A stretch of DNA of 26,087 nucleotides from Pseudomonadota bacterium (GTDB taxonomy: Bacteria > Pseudomonadota > Alphaproteobacteria > Caulobacterales > Caulobacteraceae). Of the stretch, positions 7,279 to 14,390 are shown piece after piece. The stretch lies in contig JAEZCL010000097.1 in NCBI GenBank assembly GCA_023433585.1, positions 1 to 26,087 of the forward strand. Reading direction: 5' to 3'. The notes below the pieces were generated by a model, which had not been told where the DNA came from, ran no database searches, and worked only from the letters and a program-made list of their open reading frames with translations. Numbering within the stretch: position 1 is the stretch's first letter; every line of letters starts with the position of its first letter. The translations under genes and the position numbers were made by a program.

Positions 7279-7375
7279 GTGGTGGTCAGTGATTAGTGAT
7301 TAGTGGTTGAGTCGCCGGATGGGCCGGGCGCGCGCCGCCAATCACTAACCACTAATCACCAACCACCAATCCCTC
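7279..7375. repeat. Inverted array of 7-bp units between fabG and acpP
   Basis: Just after the fabG stop, three tandem 7-mers (AGTGATT 7288-7294, AGTGATT 7295-7301, AGTGGTT 7302-7308) are followed by a GC-rich centre (7309-7339). Inverted 7-mers follow: AATCACT 7340-7346, AACCACT 7347-7353, AATCACC 7354-7360, AACCACC 7361-7367 and a degenerate AATCCCT. The two arms could fold on each other, for example 7302-7308 with 7347-7353. The AT-richer composition stands out from the surrounding sequence. Confidence 0.7.
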
Positions 7376-7390
7376 ACCACTCACGGGCTA

Positions 7391-7418
7391 TTTCCACACG
7401 TAACAGCCGTGCTAAAGA
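7391..7418 (+). promoter_or_regulatory. Possible acpP promoter
   Basis: GCTAAAGA (7411-7418) resembles the -10 half of the Caulobacter housekeeping form (GCTANAWC). TTTCCAC (7391-7397) lies 13 bases upstream as a poor -35. It would give a leader of about 120 bases before acpP. An alternative weak pair is TTGCGA (7461-7466) with ATAACG (7483-7488). A promoter here is expected because acpP is usually expressed far above its neighbours, but neither match is strong. Confidence 0.3.
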
Positions 7419-7541
7419 TCATTTCGCGCTACCAGCGACCGGTTCAGTGGGCTATGGGGCTTGCGAAACCAGCGGCTTCGGCATAACGGAGCGCAACCAG
7501 AAAGACCGCCGCGAAGGCGCATCTAGGAAGGCATTAGATTC

Positions 7542-7781
7542 ATGTCCGACACTCTCGAACGGGTCCGCAAGATCGTTATCGACCATCTGGACGCCGATCC
7601 GGACAAGGTGACCGAGAAGGCCAGCTTCATCGACGACCTGGGCGCCGACTCGCTCGACAACGTCGAGCTGGTGATGGCCTTTGAGGAAGAATTCGACATC
7701 GAGATCCCCGACGACGCGGCCGAGCACATCCAGACGGTCGGCGATGCGGTGAAGTTCATCGACGAGAAGACCGCGGGCTGA
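7542..7781 (+). CDS. acpP: Acyl carrier protein
   Basis: A 79-residue acidic carrier protein that holds growing acyl chains as thioesters on a 4'-phosphopantetheine arm and presents them to FabD, FabG, FabF and acyltransferases. The attachment motif GADSLD is intact, with Ser37 as the modified residue, and the surrounding helix sequence (DNVELVMAFEEEFDIEIPD) is typical. AGGAAG (7525-7530) lies 11 bases before the ATG, slightly far for a ribosome site. It is flanked upstream by the heptamer array and a likely promoter, and downstream by a hairpin ahead of fabF. This fits a gene transcribed both alone and with its neighbours. Confidence 0.97.
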   Translation: MSDTLERVRKIVIDHLDADPDKVTEKASFIDDLGADSLDNVELVMAFEEEFDIEIPDDAAEHIQTVGDAVKFIDEKTAG

Positions 7782-7807
7782 TTTCGGCCTTCGATCGACG
7801 GTAATTC

Positions 7808-7858
7808 AGCGGCCGCCGGCCTGTTCCTTTGCGGGACCGACCGGCGGCCGTTACTGTT
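7808..7858 (+). terminator. Hairpin between acpP and fabF (partial terminator or attenuator)
   Basis: A perfect 10-bp stem (CGGCCGCCGG 7810-7819 with CCGGCGGCCG 7841-7850) encloses a 21-base loop that can pair further through GTTCC with GGGAC. It is followed by TTACTGTTT, a weak U-rich tail. It lies 28 bases after acpP and ends about 20 bases before the fabF ribosome site. A leaky terminator would explain high acpP with lower fabF expression (inference). Confidence 0.5.
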
Positions 7859-7882
7859 TCAGGCTTTGACAAGGAGCTGACC

Positions 7883-9163
7883 ATGCGCCGCGTCGTGATT
7901 ACGGGCATTGGCCTGGTGACCCCCCTGGGCTGGGGCGTCGAGCATAGCTGGAAGAATATTCTGGACGGTCGGTCCGGGGCCGGACAGATCACCCTGTTCG
8001 ACACCGAGGGCTATGGCTGCACCATCGCCTGCGAGGTCCCCAGTGTGGACGGGCGCGGCGGCGGCGGGCCGGATACGCCCGGCAGCTTCGATCCGGACCA
8101 GGTGATGTCGGCCAAGGACAGGAAGCGGGTCGACGACTTCATCCTGTTCGCCATCGCCGCCGCTGACGAGGCGCTGGCCGACGCCAACTGGAAACCCGAA
8201 TCGACCGAGGACCAGGAAGCCACCGGCGTCATGATCGGCTCGGGCATCGGCGGACTGGGCCCCATCGCCGAGACAGCGCTGGAGCTGAAAGAGAAGGGCG
8301 TGCGGCGCGTCAGCCCGTTCTTCATCCCTTCGGCCCTCATCAATCTGGCCTCGGGCCAGGTTTCGATCCGCCACGGCCTGAAGGGGCCGAACCATTCGGT
8401 GGTCACCGCTTGCGCCACCGGCGCCCACGCCATCGGCGACGCGGCGCGCATGATCGCCCTGGGCGACGCGGACGTGATGGTGGCGGGCGGCGCCGAGAGC
8501 GCCATCGTGCCGGTGGGCATCGCCGGGTTCCTGGCCTGCCGCGCCCTGACCACCAGCTTCAACGAAACGCCGGAGAAGGCCAGCCGCCCCTATGACCGCG
8601 CGCACGACGGCTTTGTCATGGGCGAGGGAGCGGGCGTCCTGGTGCTGGAGGAATACGAGCACGCCAAGGCGCGCGGAGCCAGGATCTACGCCGAGGTGGC
8701 CGGTTACGGCATGTCCGGCGACGCCTATCACATCACCGCGCCGTCCGAGGACGGGGAGGGCGGCCAGCGCGCCATGAAAATGGCCCTGAAGCGGGCGGGC
8801 ATGTCGCCGTCGGACATCGACTATGTGAACACCCACGGCACCTCGACCATGGCCGACTGGATCGAGCTGAAGGCGGTCGAGCGGCTGCTAGGGAACCACG
8901 CGGCGAACGTGTCCCTGTCGTCCACCAAGTCCATGATCGGGCACCTGCTCGGCGCCCCCCGGGCGGTGGAGGCGGCGTTCTGCGCCCTGGCCATCCGCGA
9001 TCAGATCGCCCCGCCGACCATCAATCTGGACGACCCGGAGCAGGAAACACCCATCGACCTGGTCAAGGACAAGGGCAAGGCCAGGAAGATCGACGTGGCC
9101 GTGTCCAACTCGTTCGGGTTCGGGGGCACCAACGCCTGCCTGATCCTGAAGTCGGTGAACTAG
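7883..9163 (+). CDS. fabF: Beta-ketoacyl-ACP synthase II
   Basis: FabF condenses malonyl-ACP with an acyl-ACP, extending the chain by two carbons. The 426-residue thiolase-fold enzyme has the Cys-His-His triad: Cys177 (TACATGAHA), His318 (NTHGTST) and His354 (IGHLLGA), plus Lys349 in STKSM and the C-terminal NSFGFGGTN loop (409-417). I chose the ATG at 7883 with AAGGAG (7871-7876) six bases upstream; an in-frame ATG at 7829 lies inside the preceding hairpin. One oddity is that the segment after the second active-site histidine reads GAPRAVEA, where most family members have GAAGAVEA or similar. mltG starts one base after the stop, so the two are translationally coupled. Confidence 0.95.
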   Translation: MRRVVITGIGLVTPLGWGVEHSWKNILDGRSGAGQITLFDTEGYGCTIACEVPSVDGRGGGGPDTPGSFDPDQVMSAKDRKRVDDFILFAIAAADEALADANWKPESTEDQEATGVMIGSGIGGLGPIAETALELKEKGVRRVSPFFIPSALINLASGQVSIRHGLKGPNHSVVTACATGAHAIGDAARMIALGDADVMVAGGAESAIVPVGIAGFLACRALTTSFNETPEKASRPYDRAHDGFVMGEGAGVLVLEEYEHAKARGARIYAEVAGYGMSGDAYHITAPSEDGEGGQRAMKMALKRAGMSPSDIDYVNTHGTSTMADWIELKAVERLLGNHAANVSLSSTKSMIGHLLGAPRAVEAAFCALAIRDQIAPPTINLDDPEQETPIDLVKDKGKARKIDVAVSNSFGFGGTNACLILKSVN

Positions 9164-9164
9164 G

Positions 9165-10301
9165 ATGGCCCTGTTCCGTCGGCGGGGGGAAACGCCGGAA
9201 CAGCAGCCCCAGAAGAAGCGCGGCGGTCTGATCGCGGGCCTGATCGGCGCCACGGCCACGCTCAGCCTGGTGGCCATCGCGGCCCTGGTGTGGGTCTGGG
9301 GCGTCTATTGGGGCGGCGGCCCCGAGGCGCCGCAGGGTGACAGCACCACCGTGGTGCTGCGCTCGGGCGCGGGCGTGAGCGAGATCGGCCGCACATTGCA
9401 CACGGCGGGGGTGATCCGTTCGCCGGACATGTTCCGCGCGGCGGCCAGCCTGACCGGCGCGGACCGGCGTTTGCGGGCGGGGGAGTACGAGATCGAAACG
9501 GGCCTGTCGCTGGCGGGGGTCATCGACCTTCTGGTGTCGGGCCGCGTGGTGCGCCATTTCGTGACCATTCCCGAGGGGCGATCCTCGATCCAGGCCTGGG
9601 ACATCCTGAACGCCAATGAGGTGCTGACCGGCGAGATTCCGGTTCCGGCCGAAGGCTCGCTGTTGCCCGAGACCTATGAGGTGGTGCGCGGCGAAACGCG
9701 CGCGGTCGTGGTCGAGCGGATGCAGCGCGCCCATGACACGCTTCTGGCCGAACTATGGGCGGGCCGGGCGCCGAACCTGCCCGTCCGCACGCCCGAGGAG
9801 GCGGTGATCCTGGCCTCCATCGTCGAGAAGGAGACCGGTCTGGCCGAGGAGCGGCCCCAGGTGGCGGCGGTGTTCATCAGCCGCCTGCGCCGGGGCATGC
9901 GGCTGGAAAGCGATCCCACCATCGTTTACGGCGTCAACGGCGGGCGGCCGCTGGGCCGCGGCATCCGGCGCTCGGAGCTGCAGCGCCTGACGCCCTACAA
10001 CACCTATCTGATCGACGGCCTGCCGCCGACGCCTATCGCCAATCCGGGGCGCGAAGCCCTGGCGGCGGTGCTGAACCCGCCCGAGACGGAATATCTGTTC
10101 TTCGTGGCCGACGGCACGGGCGGGCACGCCTTCGCACGCACCTATGAGGAGCACCTGGCCAATGTGGCCCGCTGGCGCGTGATCGAGGCCCAGCGCGCGG
10201 CCGAGCCGGTCGAAGTGCTCTCTCCCGAAACCGCGCCTCGGGCTGTGGCCGGACAGGCGGAGCCGGGGGAATCGCTCGGCCTGCGGGAGAAGACGCAATG
10301 A
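9165..10301 (+). CDS. mltG: Endolytic murein transglycosylase
   Basis: MltG is an inner-membrane lytic transglycosylase that cleaves nascent glycan strands and is thought to set their length. The 378-residue protein has a basic cytoplasmic start, one membrane segment (about 24-47) and a YceG-like domain. GEYEIETGLSLAGVIDLL (106-123) is the LysM-like part and ASIVEKETGL contains the catalytic Glu221, followed by RLRRGMRLESDPT. The C-terminal 40 residues are a variable tail. Its ATG lies one base after the fabF stop, and its stop overlaps the yicC start by four bases (ATGA), so fabF-mltG-yicC are coupled. Gene context next to fab genes is common in alphaproteobacteria (family knowledge). Confidence 0.93.
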   Translation: MALFRRRGETPEQQPQKKRGGLIAGLIGATATLSLVAIAALVWVWGVYWGGGPEAPQGDSTTVVLRSGAGVSEIGRTLHTAGVIRSPDMFRAAASLTGADRRLRAGEYEIETGLSLAGVIDLLVSGRVVRHFVTIPEGRSSIQAWDILNANEVLTGEIPVPAEGSLLPETYEVVRGETRAVVVERMQRAHDTLLAELWAGRAPNLPVRTPEEAVILASIVEKETGLAEERPQVAAVFISRLRRGMRLESDPTIVYGVNGGRPLGRGIRRSELQRLTPYNTYLIDGLPPTPIANPGREALAAVLNPPETEYLFFVADGTGGHAFARTYEEHLANVARWRVIEAQRAAEPVEVLSPETAPRAVAGQAEPGESLGLREKTQ

Positions 10302-11224
10302 GCGGCGGCCTGACCAGCATGACCGGCTTCGGCCGGGCCGAGGGCGCGCTGGGCGACTGGATCTGGGCGGTGGAGGCGCGCTCGGTCAACGGGCGCAATC
10401 TGGAGGTCCGGTTCCGGGGCCCGCCGGGCTTCGACGGGCTGGAGCGGACGGCCCGCGAGGCGGCCCAGAAGCGCTTTCAGCGCGGACAGGTCACCCTGGG
10501 CGTCCAGGCGCGGCGTTCGGAAGGGGCGCAGGCCCTGACGCTGAATGAGCCGGTGCTGGAGCAGTATGCGGCCTTGGCGGAAAAACTGGCCGCGCGCGGG
10601 TTCGCCCCCGCCTCGGCCGACGGCCTTCTGGCCCTTCGCGGGGTCATGGAGGCGCCGCAGGAGGACGAGGATGCCGAAACCCGCGCCGCGCTTGAGGCCG
10701 CCATGGCGCGCAGTATCGAAGAGGCGCTGGACGCCCTGGCCGCCTCGCGCGCGGCAGAGGGTCAGCGGCTGGCGCCGGTCATCGGCGGGCTGATCGAGCG
10801 GATCGAGCTCCTGGCCGGGCAGGCGGAGGCCGAGGCGGCGGCCCAGGTGGACGCCATCCGCGAGCGCTTCACCCGGCGCATGAACGAACTGGCGCCCGAC
10901 GCGCCCGATCTGGCGGAGCGAATCGTGACGGAAGCCGCCGCCCTGGCCGCCCGCGCCGACGTGCGCGAGGAGCTGGATCGCCTGGCCGCGCACGTGGCCT
11001 CCGCGCAAAGCCTGTGCGGCGGACAGACCCCCTCCACCCCTTCGGGGTCCCCCTCCCCCAAGGGGGGAGGAGTGGGCCGCAAGCTGGACTTCCTGATGCA
11101 GGAGTTCATGCGCGAGGCGAACACCCTGTGCTCCAAATCGGCGACCACCCGTCTGACCGCCGTGGGTCTTGACCTGAAGGCCGCCATCGAACAGTTGCGT
11201 GAGCAGGTTCAGAATGTCGAATAA
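10298..11224 (+). CDS. yicC: YicC family endoribonuclease with in-frame repeat insertion
   Basis: YicC proteins have been described as endoribonucleases involved in small-RNA turnover and stress survival. This 308-residue copy shows the family N-terminus (SMTGFGRAEG), the EARSVNGRNLEVRFR block and the C-terminal VGRKLDFLMQEFMREANTL...IEQLREQVQNVE block. Just before VGRK, residues 244-258 (11027-11071) form a Pro/Ser/Gly-rich stretch that the family normally lacks; it is the translation of a palindromic repeat unit. The frame is kept, so the protein is probably functional, since the insert lies in the loop between helices (inferred). Expected length without it would be about 293-296. It overlaps mltG by four bases, and gmk starts within its last codons. 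Confidence 0.9.
   Translation: MSGGLTSMTGFGRAEGALGDWIWAVEARSVNGRNLEVRFRGPPGFDGLERTAREAAQKRFQRGQVTLGVQARRSEGAQALTLNEPVLEQYAALAEKLAARGFAPASADGLLALRGVMEAPQEDEDAETRAALEAAMARSIEEALDALAASRAAEGQRLAPVIGGLIERIELLAGQAEAEAAAQVDAIRERFTRRMNELAPDAPDLAERIVTEAAALAARADVREELDRLAAHVASAQSLCGGQTPSTPSGSPSPKGGGVGRKLDFLMQEFMREANTLCSKSATTRLTAVGLDLKAAIEQLREQVQNVE
11027..11071 (-). repeat. REP-like palindromic unit R3 inside yicC
   Basis: The unit carries the box CCCCCTCCACC (11028-11038), a small hairpin ACCCC/GGGGT with loop TTC (11036-11048) and an 8-bp stem CCTCCCCC/GGGGGAGG with loop AAG (11052-11070). The order and spacing match R2b (box, variable hairpin, C-rich/G-rich stem with a short A-rich loop), which identifies it as the same family and the same orientation. 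It spans 45 bases in codon phase and encodes TPSTPSGSPSPKGGG. Confidence 0.75.
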
Positions 11225-11855
11225 CCACACCCCGCGCCGAGGCGTCCTGCTGATCGTCGCCAGCCCCTCGGGGGCGGGCAAGACCTCGCTGTGCCGCCGC
11301 CTGATGGCCGATCACGGCGGGCTGGAGCTGTCGGTCTCCATGACCACCCGGCCGATCCGGCCCGGCGAGGTGGACGGCCGCGACTATCACTTTGTCAGCC
11401 ATGAGGAATTCCAGCGGCTGGCGGACGAGGACGCCTTTCTGGAATGGGCGGACGTGCACGGTCACTGCTACGGCTCGCCGCGCGGCCCCATCGACCGCGC
11501 CCTGGCCGAAGGGCGCGACGTGCTGTTCGACATCGACTGGCAGGGCGCCGGCGAGGTGGCCAGGAAGCGCCCGGATGACGCCGTGCGGGTGTTCATCCTG
11601 CCGCCCAGCCTGGAGGAGCTGCGCCGCCGACTGGTGACGCGGTCCCAGGATGCCGAGGACGTGATCGAGCGGCGCATCCACAACGCCAAGGGCGAGATCG
11701 AGCACTGCGACGACTTCGATTACGTCTTCGTCAACGACGATTTCGACCGCTCCTACGCCGAACTGGCGCACATCTATCACGCCGAACGCAGCCGCCGGTT
11801 CCGCAATCTGTGGGTGGCCGACTACAAGGCCGCGCTGCTGCGCGAGGTGGTCTAA
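11214..11855 (+). CDS. gmk: Guanylate kinase
   Basis: Gmk phosphorylates GMP to GDP with ATP, an essential step in guanine nucleotide supply. The 213-residue protein has the P-loop SPSGAGKTS (about 17-25), the GMP-binding region SVSMTTRPIRPGEVDGRDYHFV and the lid region beginning RRLVTRSQDAEDVIERRI, with YVFVND near the end. I chose the ATG at 11214, which overlaps the yicC stop region by eleven bases; a GTG at 11199 would add five residues. A GAGCAGG sequence (11201-11207) gives a modest ribosome site. Its TAA (11853-11855) overlaps the TAG of the opposing trmL gene. Confidence 0.95.
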   Translation: MSNNHTPRRGVLLIVASPSGAGKTSLCRRLMADHGGLELSVSMTTRPIRPGEVDGRDYHFVSHEEFQRLADEDAFLEWADVHGHCYGSPRGPIDRALAEGRDVLFDIDWQGAGEVARKRPDDAVRVFILPPSLEELRRRLVTRSQDAEDVIERRIHNAKGEIEHCDDFDYVFVNDDFDRSYAELAHIYHAERSRRFRNLWVADYKAALLREVV

Positions 11856-12304
11856 GCCGGCAGGCTGCCCGTCTGCCGCAGCGCTTCGAACAGGGCGATG
11901 GCGGCCGAGGTCGCCAGGTTGAGAGAGCGGGTTTCCGGGCGGATGGGGATGAACAGGCGTTCGTCCGCCGCCTGATGCACGAAATCCGGCACGCCCGCCG
12001 TCTCGCGCCCGAACAGCAGGCGGTCGTCGGGGCGGAAGGCGAAATCCGTCATCGGCCGCGCGGCCTTCGTCGTGAACAGGATCAGGCGGCCGGGCAGGGC
12101 GGTCGTCTGATAGGCGCGCCAGTCGTCATGCGCCGTCATGTGCGACAGGGGGCCGTAATCCAGGGCGGCGCGCTTCATGGATCGGTCGTCCAGAACGAAG
12201 CCGGTGGGCCGGATCACGTCCAGCGGAACCCCGAAACAGGCCGACAATCTGATGCAGGCGCCCACGTTCTGGGGAATGTCAGGTTGAAAAAGGACGAGAC
12301 GCAT
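11852..12304 (-). CDS. trmL: tRNA (cytidine(34)-2'-O)-methyltransferase
   Basis: TrmL is a SPOUT-class enzyme that 2'-O-methylates the wobble nucleotide of leucine tRNAs using S-adenosylmethionine. The 150-residue length fits the family. The N-terminus MRLVLFQPDIPQNVGACIRL carries motif 1, LLFGRETAGVP (motif 2) and the IPIRPETRSLNLATSAAIALFEA segment (motif 3) form the knotted cofactor site. I chose the ATG at 12302-12304 because the conserved domain starts there; an in-frame start at 12367 would add 21 residues without family support. The ribosome site is weak. The gene stands alone between two plus-strand operons, tail-to-tail with gmk and head-to-head with petA. Confidence 0.92.
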   Translation of the reverse strand: MRLVLFQPDIPQNVGACIRLSACFGVPLDVIRPTGFVLDDRSMKRAALDYGPLSHMTAHDDWRAYQTTALPGRLILFTTKAARPMTDFAFRPDDRLLFGRETAGVPDFVHQAADERLFIPIRPETRSLNLATSAAIALFEALRQTGSLPA

Positions 12305-12500
12305 TCTAAGGCCGTCATACGCGCGGGCCGGGGCCTTGTCGCGGCCTATTCTGCGAACGTTTCGCAAGAAACGTCAGCGGGTTGCGGCCATCCGCCGCAA
12401 ATCAAGGCCGGGGCATGGACGGACCCCTACCGCAAGGGTTACGCACCGCCTCGTCGCGCCCGCTTCCGGGCCCGGCGGACGGATCTGCAGAGGTGAGACG
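12305..12500. promoter_or_regulatory. trmL/petA divergent region with two dyads
   Basis: This spacer should hold promoters for trmL (minus) and petABC (plus). It contains two perfect dyads. One is ACGTTTC/GAAACGT (12357-12374) around GCAA. The other is TTGCGGC/GCCGCAA (12382-12400) around CATCC. They could be transcription factor operators or leader hairpins for petABC. Neither matches the FNR/FixK box (TTGAT-N4-ATCAA). No clear -35/-10 pair was recognised. Confidence 0.35.
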
Positions 12501-13043
12501 TTGGCCGAATCGGTCGTGCATCCTGAAGGCGAGGGGCAAGACGCCACCCGCCGCGACTTCATTCATATCGCCGCCGGCGCCGCCGCCGCGGGCGCCGGCG
12601 TCATGGCCGTGTGGCCGCTCATCAATCAGATGAACCCGGCGGCCGACACCCTGGCCCTGGCCTCCATCGAGTTCGACCTGACCAAGGTTCAGGAAGGTCA
12701 GCAGGTGGTCATCAAGTGGCAGGGCAAGCCGGTGTTCGTGCGCTATCGCACCGCCGCCGAGATCCAGCGCGCCCGCGCTGACGACAATGCGGGCCTGCCC
12801 GATCCCCAGACCGACGCCGAGCGCGTCACCGAGGGACATGAGCAATTTCTGGTCCTGGTCGGCTCCTGCACGCACCTGGGCTGCGTGCCGACCTTCGGCA
12901 CCGGCGACTACGGCGGCTGGTTCTGCCCCTGCCATGGCTCGCACTACGACACCTCGGGCCGCATCCGCAAAGGCCCGGCGCCTGCCAATCTGGTGGTGCC
13001 GGACTATGCGTATCTGAGCGACACCCGGATCCGGATCGGCTGA
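12501..13043 (+). CDS. petA: Rieske iron-sulfur subunit of cytochrome bc1
   Basis: This is the iron-sulfur subunit that takes an electron from quinol and passes it to cytochrome c1. The 180-residue protein has a twin-arginine anchor (RRDF, residues 17-20, followed by an Ala/Gly-rich membrane segment to about 42). The Rieske domain has CTHLGC (123-128) and CPCHGSHYD (142-150), which supply the two Cys and two His ligands of the 2Fe-2S cluster. No in-frame ATG exists near the expected N-terminus. I chose TTG 12501 because GAGGTG (12490-12495) lies five bases upstream and the resulting MAES... start precedes the Tat motif by a normal distance; GTG 12516 is an alternative. It is the first gene of petABC. 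Confidence 0.92.
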   Translation: MAESVVHPEGEGQDATRRDFIHIAAGAAAAGAGVMAVWPLINQMNPAADTLALASIEFDLTKVQEGQQVVIKWQGKPVFVRYRTAAEIQRARADDNAGLPDPQTDAERVTEGHEQFLVLVGSCTHLGCVPTFGTGDYGGWFCPCHGSHYDTSGRIRKGPAPANLVVPDYAYLSDTRIRIG

Positions 13044-13062
13044 GCGCGGACGTAAGAGAGAC

Positions 13063-14385
13063 ATGAGCGACCACGAATCCACATACGTCCCCAAGACCGC
13101 TTTCGAGCGGTGGATGGACAGCCGCCTGCCGATCATTCGTTTCGGCGCGGACTACATGAGCCTGCCGACCCCGAAGAACCTCAACTACTGGTGGACCTTC
13201 GGCGGCATCCTGACCCTGTGCCTGGGCGTGCAGATCGTCACCGGCATCGTGCTGGCGATGCACTATGTGCCCAACGTCGAGATGGCCTTCGAGTCCGTCG
13301 AGCGCATCATGCGCGACGTCAACGGCGGTTGGCTGATCCGTTATGTGCACGCCAACGGCGCCTCGATGTTCTTCATCGCGGCCTACATCCACATGCTGCG
13401 CGGCCTCTACTACGGCTCGTACAAGGCGCCGCGCGAGATGATCTGGATCGTCGGCTGCCTGATCTTCTTCCTGCTGATCGGCACGGCGTTCCTGGGCTAT
13501 GTGCTGCCCTGGGGCCAGATGTCGTTCCACGGCGCGGTGGTCATCACCAACCTGATCGGCTCGATCCCGGTGGTGGGCGGCCCGATCCTGACCTGGCTGC
13601 AGGGCGGGCCGGCGATCGACAACGCCACGCTGAACCGCTTCTTCTCGCTGCATTATCTGCTGCCGTTCGTGATCGCCGGCTGCGTGGTGCTGCATATGTG
13701 GGCCCTGCACCATGCGGGTCAGAACAATCCGGTGGGCGTTCTGATCCCCAAGGATCGCCAGGCCAAGGACACGGTGCCGTTCCACCCGTACTACACGGTC
13801 AAGGACGGGTTCGCGATCATCCTGTTTCTGCTGCTGTTCGCCTATTTCGTGTTCTTCAACCCGAACGCCCTGGGCCACGCCGACAACTACATCCCGGCCA
13901 ATCCGCTGGTGACGCCCGCGCACATCGTGCCGGAATGGTACCTGCTGCCGTTCTACGCGATCCTGCGCGCCATCCCCGACAAGTTCGGCGGGGTGGTGGC
14001 CATGTTCGGCTCCATCGGCATCCTGTTCGTGCTGCCGTGGCTGGACACCTCGCGGGTGCGCTCCATGCGCTATCGCCCGGTCATGAAGGTGTTCTTCGTC
14101 CTGTTCGTCATCAACGCCTTCATCCTGGGGATCTGCGGCGCCAAGCTGCCTGACGCCCCTGTGATCGGGAGCTTCTCGACCTTCACCCTGGGGGACGGCG
14201 ACCTGAACAGCTATCTGTGGCTGGGCCGTTTCGCCACGCTCTACTACTTCGCCTTCTTCGTGGTCATCATGCCGCTGGTGGGCCTGAGGGAGAAGCCGCT
14301 GCCCGTGCCGGAGTCCATTTCCGAACCTGTCCTTTCGCCTTCCGTGCCGTCGCACGACGAGGCCCACCCCGAGAAGAAGGGTTGA
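13063..14385 (+). CDS. petB: Cytochrome b subunit of cytochrome bc1
   Basis: This membrane subunit holds both b hemes and the two quinone sites. The 440-residue protein shows eight hydrophobic helices. The heme ligands are His96 and His110 in helix B and His197 and His211 in helix D, with the usual 13-residue spacing between ligands in each helix. The quinol-oxidation motif PEWY is at 290-293. The C-terminus extends past the last helix with a hydrophilic tail. A weak purine stretch (AAGAGAG, 13053-13059) precedes the ATG. It begins 19 bases after petA and ends five bases before petC, consistent with one operon. No residue expected for function is missing. Confidence 0.97.
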   Translation: MSDHESTYVPKTAFERWMDSRLPIIRFGADYMSLPTPKNLNYWWTFGGILTLCLGVQIVTGIVLAMHYVPNVEMAFESVERIMRDVNGGWLIRYVHANGASMFFIAAYIHMLRGLYYGSYKAPREMIWIVGCLIFFLLIGTAFLGYVLPWGQMSFHGAVVITNLIGSIPVVGGPILTWLQGGPAIDNATLNRFFSLHYLLPFVIAGCVVLHMWALHHAGQNNPVGVLIPKDRQAKDTVPFHPYYTVKDGFAIILFLLLFAYFVFFNPNALGHADNYIPANPLVTPAHIVPEWYLLPFYAILRAIPDKFGGVVAMFGSIGILFVLPWLDTSRVRSMRYRPVMKVFFVLFVINAFILGICGAKLPDAPVIGSFSTFTLGDGDLNSYLWLGRFATLYYFAFFVVIMPLVGLREKPLPVPESISEPVLSPSVPSHDEAHPEKKG

Positions 14386-14390
14386 GCGCG

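Noticed and set aside
12336..12500. N-terminal extension of PetA upstream of TTG 12501
   Set aside because: The extension crosses two dyads in the likely promoter region and adds 55 residues not expected ahead of the twin-arginine anchor.
12826..14367. Minus-strand open frame of 513 codons opposite petA and petB
   Set aside because: It covers essential genes with all catalytic and heme residues intact on the plus strand; its Gln/His/Asp-rich composition is that of an antisense shadow.
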